Positions 16,644 through 25,800 of a stretch of DNA of 37,666 nt are shown piece by piece. Every line of letters begins with the position of its first letter. Position 1 is the stretch's first letter. The stretch spans positions 1 to 37,666 of the forward strand of contig JAKSOW010000017.1 in the NCBI GenBank assembly GCA_024405395.1. The letters run 5' to 3'. This DNA is from Kiritimatiellia bacterium. GTDB lineage: Bacteria; Verrucomicrobiota; Kiritimatiellia; RFP12; UBA1067. The notes under the pieces were generated by a model. That model made no database searches, had not been told where the DNA came from, and saw only the letters and a list, made by a program, of their open reading frames with translations. The translations under genes were made by a program, and so were the position numbers.

Positions 16644-16940
16644 CGAAGAGGCGTGCCGCACGCCCGTCGCACCGCGCCGCAGATTGACATCTGGCGGCGG
16701 GTGCGCCGAACGCACGGCCCGACTCTTCGCGTTAGTCAGGTCGGCTGCGGCCCCAGTATCCGCCGCACTTGCACTGGGGCTGCTTCCCGGAAGCGGGGCC
16801 CTGCGGCTTACCCAGGAGAGCGGAGGAGCCGCAGGCGCGTGCGGCGCGCCTTCACGCACGGGAGACTCGGCGGAATACCGCCTTCGCCTCCCGCACGCGA
16901 AATCGCTTGCCCGCCCCTGCGTCTCTCCTGCCTACCTGGG
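16642..16940. other. Hairpin-dense noncoding stretch, possible structured RNA or repeat body
   Basis: Nested complementary arms are visible by eye. CGCGAAGAG (16642-16650) pairs with CTCTTCGCG (16723-16731). Within it, 16668-16684 pairs with 16689-16705 around a TGAC loop, with only two single-base bulges. Beyond it, 16747-16757 pairs with 16773-16783 (one G-T). 16800-16808 pairs with 16827-16835. 16836-16844 pairs with 16891-16899. A GGCGG/CCGCC hairpin sits at 16869-16882. AGGAGAG (16814-16820) could pair long-range with CTCTCCT (16923-16929). An open frame at 16582-17088 crosses the area, but its Arg/Ala/Pro-rich product looks spurious. I do not recognise RNase P, tmRNA, SRP or 6S RNA. The strand is undetermined. 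Confidence 0.55.
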
Positions 16941-17037
16941 ACGCCTTGAGCCCCGCCCCCGTGAAGTGCTCCGCATTTGCGGCCCACAAAATGTGCATCT
17001 TTGGGCACATCTCTTGCCAATCGGAACGCTCCCCAAT

Positions 17038-17141
17038 CCGCCGATGAGATTACTATTTTATTACGCAATAGAATCTCAACATGTCTGAAAAGAGAGATTG
17101 AGACCATATAAGAATATTACGCATTGAAATCTCATCGGCGG
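17038..17141. repeat. 104-base AT-rich element bounded by 14-base inverted repeats
   Basis: CCGCCGATGAGATT (17038-17051) is the exact reverse complement of 17128-17141. The interior is AT-rich against GC-rich surroundings. It also holds an imperfect direct repeat (ATTACGCA then AATCTCA, 17060-17080 and 17116-17136, 56 bases apart). I see no clear target-site duplication. It could be a MITE-like element, a transcription-factor site or a large hairpin ahead of htpG. Confidence 0.6.
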
Positions 17142-17224
17142 GATCGGGATTAGGGAAAGTTGGATTCTTGCCCGTTTTCGCACGGCAGACCGCCAAAATG
17201 GGGAAACTCCAGGCCCAAAAATCC

Positions 17225-17252
17225 TTGACTTTGGCTGAAATTGCGCTATCAT
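17225..17252 (+). promoter_or_regulatory. htpG promoter
   Basis: TTGACT at 17225-17230, a 16-base spacer and TATCAT at 17247-17252, followed by a leader of about 20 bases with AAGGAA at 17265-17269. I saw no CIRCE inverted repeat; the near-consensus -35 suggests the main sigma factor. Confidence 0.65.
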
Positions 17253-17280
17253 ATCACCTCGTTTAAGGAAATATACCGAC

Positions 17281-19176
17281 ATGGAAAAGAAAAGTCATCT
17301 GTTTAAGGCCGAGATCAGCCAGATGCTGGATCTCGTTGTGAATTCACTCTACTCGAAGAAGGAGATCTTTCTCCGCGAACTGCTGTCCAACGCCTCCGAC
17401 GCCATTGACCGCGCGAAGTACCAGGGATTGACGAATGCCGACCTCATCGCCGACAATCCGGCCTGGACGATCGGCCTGATCGCCGACAAGGACGCGAAGA
17501 CGCTCACCATCTGCGACAACGGCAGCGGCATGGACGCCTCCGAGCTGGAGAACAACCTCGGTGTAATCGCCTCCTCCGGCACCAAGGCCTTCACGCAGGC
17601 CCTCAAAGACAAGGGCGACGCCGCCAATCTGCCCGAGCTCATCGGTCGCTTCGGCGTGGGCTTCTACGCGGCGTTCATGGTGGCCGACAAGGTCACGGTG
17701 ATCTCCAAGAAGCGCGGCACCGACACTGCCGCCGAGTGGGTGAGCGATGGCGCCGGCAGCTACACGATCGGCCCGGCTGAGCGCGCGATGTACGGCACGG
17801 ACATCATTCTGCACCTCCGCGAGGAGCAGCAGGAGTATCTCGACGAATGGCGCCTGCGCGACCTCGTGAAGACCTACTCCGACTTCATCGCCTATCCGAT
17901 CATGTTCAAGGAGCTGCCGGAGAAGACCTACGAGAAGGAAGAGGACCGCAAGCTCGCCGAGGAGAACGCCGCCAAGCCCCTCAACACGATGACGGCCCTG
18001 TGGAAGCGCGCCAAGAAGGACGTCAAGCCCGAGGAATACGTCGAGTTCTACAAGCACCTCACGCATGACTACGACGAGCCGCTGGAGACGATCCACTTCG
18101 CCGGCGAAGGCCAGGTGGAGTTCAAGGCGCTCCTGTTCCTGCCGAAGTCGGCGGGCATGGACATCTACATGCCGCAGACGAAGCGCGGGCTCTCGCTCTA
18201 CGTGCGCAACGTCTTCATCGGCAACGACTTCGAGATGCTGCTGCCCGAATACCTCCGCTTCGCCAAGGGCGTGGTGGATTCGGCCGACCTGCCGCTCAAC
18301 GTCTCGCGCGAAATGCTGCAGGACGATGTGATCATCGGCAAGATCAAGAGCGCCGTCACCTCCAAGATCCTCTCCACGCTCGGCGAGATGAAGGAGAAGC
18401 GCGCGGACGTCTACAAGAACTTCTGGACCGCCTTCGGACGCATCCTCAAGGAAGGCGTCCACACCGACTACGCCAATGCCGACCGCATCAAGAAGCTGCT
18501 GTTCTACCCGAGCGCCAAGACCGAGGAAGGCAAGCTCATCTCGCTCGACGACTACATCAAGGCGATGCCCGCCGACCAGAAGGACATCTACTTCCTCGCG
18601 GCCGAACGCCTGGAGGAGGCCCGCCATTCGCCGCAGATCGAGCAGGCGCTCAAGCACGGGTGCGACGTGCTCTTCTTCGTGGATCCCGTCGACGAGTGGC
18701 TGATCGACTCCTTCCGCGAATACGAGGGCAAGAAGCTCGTGGACGTGGCGAAGGGCGATGTGCAGTTCGGCAGCGAGTCGGAGCAGAAGGCCGAGAAGGA
18801 GGCCAACGACAAGGCAGCCGCCGACCTGAAGCCTTTCCTCGACGCAGTCAAGGAGCAGCTCAAGGACAATGTGGCCGATGTGCGCGTCTCCACGCGCCTC
18901 GCCGATTCGCCGTGCTGCCTTGTGGCGGGCGCGAATGCGCTTTCCGCCTCGATGGAGCGCATGCTCCGTGCGATGAAGCAGGACGTGCCGCACGAGAAGC
19001 GCACCCTCGAGGTCAACGCCGCCCACCCGCTCGTCCAGAAGATGAAGGGCCTCTCGGGCGCGGAGCTGAGCGACGCGGTCGAGCTGCTCTACGACCAGGC
19101 GCTCATTGCCGAAGGCTCCGCGATTCCCGATCCGGGCCGCTTCTCGAAGCTGCTCACGGCGCTGATGCTCAAGTAA
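17281..19176 (+). CDS. htpG: Molecular chaperone HtpG (Hsp90)
   Basis: A 631-residue bacterial Hsp90, an ATP-dependent cytosolic chaperone dimer. The N-terminal GHKL ATPase domain shows LRELLSNASDAIDR (Asn37 binds Mg-ATP), DNGSGMD and GRFGVGFYAAFMV. The middle domain has the conserved NVSREMLQDD. The C-terminal dimerisation domain is complete, and there is no MEEVD tail, as expected in bacteria. ATG 17281 has AAGGAA upstream. It is the first gene of the housekeeping block, with ilvA 16 bases downstream. Confidence 0.97.
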   Translation: MEKKSHLFKAEISQMLDLVVNSLYSKKEIFLRELLSNASDAIDRAKYQGLTNADLIADNPAWTIGLIADKDAKTLTICDNGSGMDASELENNLGVIASSGTKAFTQALKDKGDAANLPELIGRFGVGFYAAFMVADKVTVISKKRGTDTAAEWVSDGAGSYTIGPAERAMYGTDIILHLREEQQEYLDEWRLRDLVKTYSDFIAYPIMFKELPEKTYEKEEDRKLAEENAAKPLNTMTALWKRAKKDVKPEEYVEFYKHLTHDYDEPLETIHFAGEGQVEFKALLFLPKSAGMDIYMPQTKRGLSLYVRNVFIGNDFEMLLPEYLRFAKGVVDSADLPLNVSREMLQDDVIIGKIKSAVTSKILSTLGEMKEKRADVYKNFWTAFGRILKEGVHTDYANADRIKKLLFYPSAKTEEGKLISLDDYIKAMPADQKDIYFLAAERLEEARHSPQIEQALKHGCDVLFFVDPVDEWLIDSFREYEGKKLVDVAKGDVQFGSESEQKAEKEANDKAAADLKPFLDAVKEQLKDNVADVRVSTRLADSPCCLVAGANALSASMERMLRAMKQDVPHEKRTLEVNAAHPLVQKMKGLSGAELSDAVELLYDQALIAEGSAIPDPGRFSKLLTALMLK

Positions 19177-19192
19177 GCGCAGGCTTGCGGTC

Positions 19193-20728
19193 ATGACCGA
19201 CAAACAGCTCAAGGAGAAGTATCTCCGGAAAATTCTCAATTCGCGTGTCTATGACGTCGCGATTGAGAGTCCGCTGGAGGAAATGGCGGCGTTGTCCAAG
19301 AAGACGGGCTGCCATTTCCTGCTCAAGCGCGAAGACCTGCAGAGCGTGCATTCGTTTAAGCTGCGGGGCGCCTACAACAAGATGAGTTCGCTGCCGCCCG
19401 AGGCCCTGGCCAAGGGCGTGCTCGCGGCTTCGGCCGGCAACCATGCGCAGGGCGTGGCCCTGAGCGCGGCGCGTCTGGGGGCGAAGGCCACCATCGTGAT
19501 GCCGGTCACCACGCCCGAGATCAAGATCTCCTCCGTGCGGGCATTGGGCGCAGGCATCGTGCTGGCGGGCGACAGCTATTCCGACGCTGCGGCAGAGGCG
19601 GCGCGCCTGGTGCGCGAGAAGGCCTACACCTTCATTCCGCCCTATGACGACGAGGACGTGATCGCGGGGCAGGGCACGGTGGCAATGGAGATCCTGCGCC
19701 AGCGGCCCGGCCGCCTGGACGCCGTCTTCGTGCCGGTGGGCGGAGGTGGCTTCGCCGCCGGTGTCGCCGTGTACATCAAGGCCGTGCGCCCCGAGGTGAA
19801 GGTCTATGGCGTCGAGCCGGTGGACTCCGACTGCATGGACCGTTCGATCAAGGCCGGACGCCGCGTCGAACTCGCCAATGTGGGCCTCTTTGCGGACGGT
19901 GTGGCCGTCAAAAAGCCCGGCCAGCTGACCTTTGACCTCTGCCGCCGCTTTCTCGACGGTATTATCCGCGTGACGACGGCCGAGACCTGCGCCGCCATCA
20001 AGGACGTCTTCGAGGCCACACGGGCCATCTGCGAGCCTGCCGGCGCGTTGGCGCTGGCGGCGGCCAAGCAGCTGGCCAAGCGCCAGAAGGCCAAGGGCGA
20101 GACCTACGCCTGCATCATCTCGGGCGCCAACATGAACTTCGACCGCATCCGCTTCGTGAGCGAAGAGACGGAGATCGGCGAGAAGCGCGAGGCCATCCTC
20201 GACTGCCGCATCCCCGAGACGCGCGGTGCGTTCAAGGCCTTCATCCGCCGCATCGGCAAGCGCAGCGTCACCGAATTCAACTACCGCTATTCGGATCCCT
20301 CCGAAGCGCATGTCTTCGTGGGCCTCGCAGTCAAGGATCTGGATGAGACGAAGAAGCTCGTGACGCAGCTGGCGGCAGCCGGCGTGGAGACGATCGACCT
20401 CTCGGACGACGAGCTCGCCAAGGAGCACATCCGGCACATGGTGGGCGGCCACACGCGCGGCATCCGCGACGAAGTGGTCTACGCCTTCGAGTTCCCGGAG
20501 CGCCCAGGCGCGCTGCTGGATTTCCTCGAGGCGATGTCCAACCGCTGGAACATCACGCTCTTCCACTACCGCAACCATGGCGCCGATCATGGTCGGGTGC
20601 TGACGGGCCTGCAGGTGCCGCTGGCCGAGCGCAAGGCCTTTGCCGCCGTGGTCAAGGCTCTGGGCTACGCCGCGCGTGAAGTCACCGACGCGCCGGCCTA
20701 TCGCGTGTTCCTCGGCAATCGCGACTGA
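19193..20728 (+). CDS. ilvA: Biosynthetic threonine ammonia-lyase (threonine deaminase)
   Basis: This PLP enzyme converts threonine to 2-oxobutanoate, the first step of isoleucine synthesis. The protein is 511 residues. The catalytic domain has LKREDLQSVHSFKLRGAYNK with the PLP lysine at 56, AGNHAQGVA, and the phosphate-binding loop VGGGGFAAG. After about residue 330 come two ACT-like regulatory segments (EAILDCRIPETRGAFKAFI and YAFEFPERPGALLDFLEAM). Two such segments mark the allosteric biosynthetic form over the shorter catabolic TdcB. No other isoleucine gene is in the window. The ribosome binding site is poor. It lies 16 bases from htpG and 12 from uvrB. Confidence 0.95.
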   Translation: MTDKQLKEKYLRKILNSRVYDVAIESPLEEMAALSKKTGCHFLLKREDLQSVHSFKLRGAYNKMSSLPPEALAKGVLAASAGNHAQGVALSAARLGAKATIVMPVTTPEIKISSVRALGAGIVLAGDSYSDAAAEAARLVREKAYTFIPPYDDEDVIAGQGTVAMEILRQRPGRLDAVFVPVGGGGFAAGVAVYIKAVRPEVKVYGVEPVDSDCMDRSIKAGRRVELANVGLFADGVAVKKPGQLTFDLCRRFLDGIIRVTTAETCAAIKDVFEATRAICEPAGALALAAAKQLAKRQKAKGETYACIISGANMNFDRIRFVSEETEIGEKREAILDCRIPETRGAFKAFIRRIGKRSVTEFNYRYSDPSEAHVFVGLAVKDLDETKKLVTQLAAAGVETIDLSDDELAKEHIRHMVGGHTRGIRDEVVYAFEFPERPGALLDFLEAMSNRWNITLFHYRNHGADHGRVLTGLQVPLAERKAFAAVVKALGYAAREVTDAPAYRVFLGNRD

Positions 20729-20740
20729 TCCGGGGTCATC

Positions 20741-22795
20741 ATGGCGTCGTCCCTCTTCAAGCTCTCGTCGAAGTTCAAGCCCACTGGCGACCAGCCGGCG
20801 GCGATTGATGCTTTGGTGAAGGGCCTGGAAGGGGGCGCGCAGCGGCTCATTCTGCAGGGCGTCACAGGATCGGGCAAGACGTTCACGATGGCGAATCTGA
20901 TTCAGCGCTGGAACCGTCCGACGCTCATCCTGTCGCACAACAAGACGCTTGCCGCCCAGCTTTTCGCCGAACTCAAGCAGTTCTTCCCCGAAAACGCGGT
21001 GGAGTACTTCATCTCGTACTACGACTACTACCAGCCTGAGGCCTACATTCCCCAGACGGATACGTACATCGAGAAGGACGCCGCCATCAACGAGGAGATC
21101 GAGCGCTACCGTCTGGCCGCCACCAATGCGCTCATCGCGCGCCGAGACGTCATCGTGGTGGCGTCCGTGAGCTGCATCTACGGCTTGGGCGAGTCCACGG
21201 AATACCGCAATCTGGCGGTGGGCTTCAAGCAGGGCGAGAATCTGTCGCGCGCCGCGCTCATCGACAAGCTCATCGCCGCCCAATACGTGCGCAACGACTT
21301 CGACTACGCGCCCGGCACGTTTCGGGTGCGCGGCGATGTGGTGGACATCTTCCCCGCCTATGCCGTGGAAGGGGTGCGCGTCGAGTTCTTCGGCGATGAA
21401 ATCGACTCCATCCACGCGCTTTCGGTGCCGGACTTCCGCACGGGCGTGGCGATGCCCGCCTGCGTGGTGACGCCCGCCAAGCAGTTCGTGATGCCCAAGG
21501 ACAAGATGGAGGCCGCCTACGCGCGGATCGAGGCGGAGCTCAAGGAGCGGCTGCTGTTCTTCGAGGAGAAGAAGAAGTACCTGGAGGCGCAGCGCATACG
21601 CGAACGCACGGAATACGACATCGAGATGATGCGGCAGCTCGGGTACTGCAACGGCATCGAGAACTATTCGCGTCCGCTTACGGGCCGTGCGCCAGGGGAG
21701 CCGCCCGAGTGCCTGATCGACTATTTTCCGGACGATTTCCTCACCATCATCGACGAATCGCATGTGGCGGTGCCGCAGATCCGCGCCATGTACAATGGCG
21801 ACCAGGCGCGCAAGCAGAAGCTGGTGGACTACGGTTTCCGCCTGCCGAGCGCCAAGGACAACCGACCGCTCACGTTCCCCGAGTTCGAGCAGAAGATCAA
21901 CCAGGTGGTGTTCACGTCGGCGACGCCGGGCGACTACGAGTACTCTGTCTCGCCTGTGGTGGCCGAGCAGGTGATCCGTCCGACGGGCCTCCTGGACCCC
22001 GAGATCGAGGTGCGTCCGCTCAAGGGCCAGATCGACGACCTCATCGCCGAGGCGCGCAAGGTGGCCGCCCAGGGCGATCGCGTGCTGGTGACCACGCTCA
22101 CGAAGCGCAGCGCCGAGGACCTCACGGCCTATCTGCACGAGACGGGCATCCGCGTGGAATACCTCCATTCCGGCATTGACGCCCTGGAGCGCGTGGCCAT
22201 TCTCGGGCGCCTCCGCAAAGGCGAGTTTGACGTGCTCGTGGGCATCAACCTGCTGCGTGAGGGCCTGGACTTCCCCGAAGTGGCGCTGGTGGCGATTCTG
22301 GATGCGGACAAGGAGGGCTTCCTGCGGTCCACAACTTCGTTGGTGCAGACGGCGGGCCGCACGGCGCGCCACGTGAAGGGGCGGGTGATTCTCTATGCCG
22401 ATCACCAGACGGACGCCATCCGCGACCTCTTGCGCATCACGAAGAACCATCGCGAGAAGCAGATCGCCTACAACACCGAGCATGGCATCACGCCCAAGAG
22501 CGTCAAGCGCGCCATCAACGAAAGCGTGTACGTGTATTCCGAGGCGAAGAAGACGGAATACGCGGCTGCGGCCGAAACGCCCGAGACACATGATGTGCAC
22601 GAGACGATCGCCGCGCTGCAGGAAGAGATGCTGGCTGCGGCCGAGGCGCTGGAATTCGAGCGGGCGGCGTACATCCGCGATCAGATTCGGCAGCTGAAGA
22701 GCGGGGTCACGGGCGAGGCCGCACCTCAAGAGCCTGCTGCCGCCAAGAAGCCGAAGGCGGCACGTCGCGCCACCAAGGCACGCAAGGCGAAGTGA
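20741..22795 (+). CDS. uvrB: Excinuclease ABC subunit B
   Basis: This is the damage-verification helicase of nucleotide excision repair, which works with UvrA and UvrC. The protein has 684 residues. Domain order is clear: FKPTGDQPAAIDALV, Walker A GVTGSGKT, the beta-hairpin YYDYYQPEAYIPQTDTYIEK, the DESH helicase box, the motif V/VI region (GINLLREGLDFPEV, then QTAGRTARH), and a C-terminal UVR domain (ALEFERAAYIRDQI) that contacts UvrC. A Lys/Ala-rich tail ends the protein. The start 12 bases after ilvA matches the family N-terminus. Confidence 0.97.
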   Translation: MASSLFKLSSKFKPTGDQPAAIDALVKGLEGGAQRLILQGVTGSGKTFTMANLIQRWNRPTLILSHNKTLAAQLFAELKQFFPENAVEYFISYYDYYQPEAYIPQTDTYIEKDAAINEEIERYRLAATNALIARRDVIVVASVSCIYGLGESTEYRNLAVGFKQGENLSRAALIDKLIAAQYVRNDFDYAPGTFRVRGDVVDIFPAYAVEGVRVEFFGDEIDSIHALSVPDFRTGVAMPACVVTPAKQFVMPKDKMEAAYARIEAELKERLLFFEEKKKYLEAQRIRERTEYDIEMMRQLGYCNGIENYSRPLTGRAPGEPPECLIDYFPDDFLTIIDESHVAVPQIRAMYNGDQARKQKLVDYGFRLPSAKDNRPLTFPEFEQKINQVVFTSATPGDYEYSVSPVVAEQVIRPTGLLDPEIEVRPLKGQIDDLIAEARKVAAQGDRVLVTTLTKRSAEDLTAYLHETGIRVEYLHSGIDALERVAILGRLRKGEFDVLVGINLLREGLDFPEVALVAILDADKEGFLRSTTSLVQTAGRTARHVKGRVILYADHQTDAIRDLLRITKNHREKQIAYNTEHGITPKSVKRAINESVYVYSEAKKTEYAAAAETPETHDVHETIAALQEEMLAAAEALEFERAAYIRDQIRQLKSGVTGEAAPQEPAAAKKPKAARRATKARKAK

Positions 22796-22858
22796 CGAAG
22801 TCGGTGTGGCCGCGTGTGCCTGCCCGTGCCGCATTCTTCGGCTTCTTTGCTTTCCCAT

Positions 22859-22888
22859 TTGACTTTTGCCCGTCAGAAATGCTAGAAT
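22859..22888 (+). promoter_or_regulatory. Promoter of the first giant exported protein, apparently leaderless
   Basis: TTGACT (22859-22864), an 18-base spacer and TAGAAT (22883-22888), with TGC just before the -10. The ATG is at 22896, seven bases after the hexamer, so the transcript should start at or next to the start codon. No Shine-Dalgarno is present. Confidence 0.7.
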
Positions 22889-22895
22889 TGTGCCC

Positions 22896-25800
22896 ATGAA
22901 AGCTTGTTCTGTTGTTTTTGCAGCCGTTTTTGGCGTTATGTGTGGCTCGGCGGCCACCTTTGATGGCGATACGATGGCCTTTTACACTTTCACCGACAAG
23001 GCTGTGGGAGAGCACCTCACGAGCGTGGCGGGGGAGGTGGCCAATGCCGTGAATGAATCCTTCGGTGGTCGCGGATTCTCGGCGAGTGCCTATGGCTTTT
23101 GCGCGCCTGGCGTCACGAGCGAAAAGCCCTATGTCAGCGATGATCTGCCGGGCGGCTATCTGTATGCCAACGCCAATGCCGTGGATCCGCTGTATGGGCC
23201 GGGGGAATGGTGTTCGCTCGTCTTCCCTGATCACGCGGCCGGTTATGTGCTGGAGGACGGTGAACTGGTTTTCCAGCCGCTGGTGACCAACACCGCGTCC
23301 AAGCTCGTTTCGGTCGTCTACAGGGATGTCAATGGATCGGCTCGTCCCCAGTCGGGAGCGACGGTTGCCTTTGCCGGGCTGGACAAGGCGTTGGGCGAAG
23401 AGCCGGAGTGGACGATGGAATTCTTCCTCAAGCAGGATTCGGCATACGGCGGACAGCAGGTGCTGGAAATGAAGACGTATGCGGGGCTTGAGCTCTATTC
23501 GATCTTCAGCTGCTGGTACCAGCAGGCGGCGTACTATCGCAGTGCCGCGGATGGCACAACGTTGCCGGGGCGCATCTACAACTCCTCCGACACCTCGGTC
23601 AACTTCGCCGAATGCGGCTGGCGGCATGTGGCGTTGGTGCGGACCGGCACGTCGATCAAGTACTATTTCGACTACAAGCTCAGGGGCACCGAAATGGCCT
23701 TCCCCCAGCGCGATCCCTCCGCCGCGCCCATCGCGAAATACAATACCGAACGCAACGACGACCTCATTCTGGGCGATTACCGCACGAGTTATCCCGGCAA
23801 TCCGCTGTATGGACGCATTGCCGGCCTTCGCGTCACCCGGCGCGCCTTGGGCGTTGACGACTTCCTGGTGACGCGCAAGACCCGCGACGTGCTGGTGATC
23901 GACGGCGACTATGAGGTCTCCGCCTCCGGTGAGTCGTATTCGGCTGTCAACATCATGGGAACGGCGCGCATTACCGGAGGTCCGCTGCAGATCGAATCCG
24001 CCATCTCTGTCATGGGCGGCACGGCGACGTTCGCGAACGCAGGGGTGGAGCTGATAGACATCTCCTCGTGCCACATCAACCTTGCCGCAGGCACGACGCT
24101 GCGGCTGGACACCGTGGTGTCTGGCGATGCCCCGGAGATTGCGCTGAAGGGCGCAGGCACGGCTTATTTCACGCAGAGCAACACGTTCACGGGCAATCTG
24201 ATTGTCTCGGGCGGCTGCAAGTGCCATGCGGCGAACGACCTGGCCTTCGGCTCGACGAGTGGCTACACGTGGCTTATGGCAGGCGGCGAAAACGGGAATT
24301 CCGAGATCGTCTACGACGGCGTGGACATTTCCGAGCCTTTCCAGCTTACCCTTGACTCCAGCTCAACCGTGCGCCTGCGCAGTGCGGCCAATACGCGGAA
24401 TGTGCTGCGCGGAAACTACAAGGAGTTGGTGGGGCGTGTGAACTACGGCTTTGAGGCGGGCTCCTACACGGTGATCTCCAACGAGGTCAGCTACTACGAC
24501 TTCATTACCCATTCGGGGCATGAGCGGGCTGAGGTGGACATCTATTCCGAGATCAACGCCCCCCGTGTCAGCTTCAGTGCCGGCACCTACCGTTTCTATG
24601 CGCGGCACAAGGATTTGTCCAACCGCAACTACGGCATTATAATGAATCATGCCGCAGGGCGCTATGTGATGTGCCTGCCCTACGTGTTTGCGCCAGGCGC
24701 GGAATCCGAGGCCTATGAAGGGGCCGTTCTGCGATTCGCGGCCCCCGGCACGTTCGACCTGAATGGTTTTGACCAGAGCCTCCAGGCTTTTGCGGGAACC
24801 GCTGCCGGCCATGTCGTCTCGGAAACGCCGGCGACGCTGCACGTGTCGGCAAAACTGGCGGGGCGGAATCAGGTGGGCGGCGTTTGGACGGATGACCCCC
24901 GCCAGGTGCTCAACGCCACCGTGGAAGGGGCTGTGACCCTTTCTGTGGAGGGTCCGCTCCCGCTTGACCTTGCGGGCGTGAACACTACCTCTGGCAGGCT
25001 CGTGCTGTCGAATGGGGCGGATGTGACGCTCACCAGCAATGGAACTTGGTCCAATGGGCCCGTTTCCGTGGGTGAGGGATGTTCGCTTACGCTGAATTCG
25101 ACTCTGGCGTTGAACGATACCACCGAACTTGAGATCGCCGCGGGCGGCAGTGTGACGCTGAATGCCAGCGTGTCCGTCAAAAGCCTGGTGGTGGACGGCG
25201 AATCCTTCTCGGACGCGGGTACCTATGGCGCCGTGGGGTCGGGGGTCAGCCATGAACTTGCCGCTTTGAAGGGGGATGGCGTTTTCGTGATTTCCGCACA
25301 GTTCGCCGGCGAGTGCGTGTGGCGTGCGGCTGGTGCCGATACCTCGATCCAGACGGCCGCCAACTGGAGCCATGAGCCGGACCTCGTGCGCGGACTCAAC
25401 TCGGCGCGCTTCTCGGAAGCCGGTGAGGAGGCGACGGTGGATACGGTGGCTGCGCTGCAGGGCATCCTCTTCTCGCGTCCTGCGGGCGGGGCCTTTTCGC
25501 TGGCGGCTGGCGGCGGTGCGCTGACGATCAGCGGCTTGGGCATCGTGTCGCTGGACGAGGCCGACGACGGCGTGGAAGGGCGCCACTACACGAACGACGT
25601 GCCGACGACGCTGGCATGTTCCCAGACCTGGACTTTCCCCGGGGTTGAATCGGAATATGTCCAGAATGGCCCGTTGACGCTGGCGCGGGCGTCGGACGTA
25701 TTGTCCATCAAGGGCAAGGGTGCGCTGGTTCTGCGGTCGGCAAATCCGGACTTCCACGGCACCTGGGACTTCCTCTCGGAGTCTTCGTTGAGCGGCATGG

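Noticed and set aside
16642..16940. RNase P RNA, tmRNA or 6S RNA
   Set aside because: None of the conserved sequence blocks of these RNAs is present on either strand, although the folding potential is high.
16582..17088. A 168-residue plus-strand frame through the hairpin region
   Set aside because: Low-complexity Arg/Ala/Pro product, no ribosome binding site, and the two copies of its start differ mostly at residue-changing positions.
17051..17136. CRISPR-like pair of repeats
   Set aside because: Only two imperfect copies, one spacer-like gap, no cas genes; better explained as part of the inverted-repeat element.
17344..19239. A 631-residue minus-strand frame opposite htpG
   Set aside because: Antisense shadow of HtpG; composition dominated by Leu, Val, Arg and His without motifs.
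19169..22957. A 1262-residue open frame on the minus strand opposite ilvA and uvrB
   Set aside because: It is antisense to two certain genes, rich in His, Arg, Val and Leu as expected from complemented GC-rich codons, with no domain recognised.
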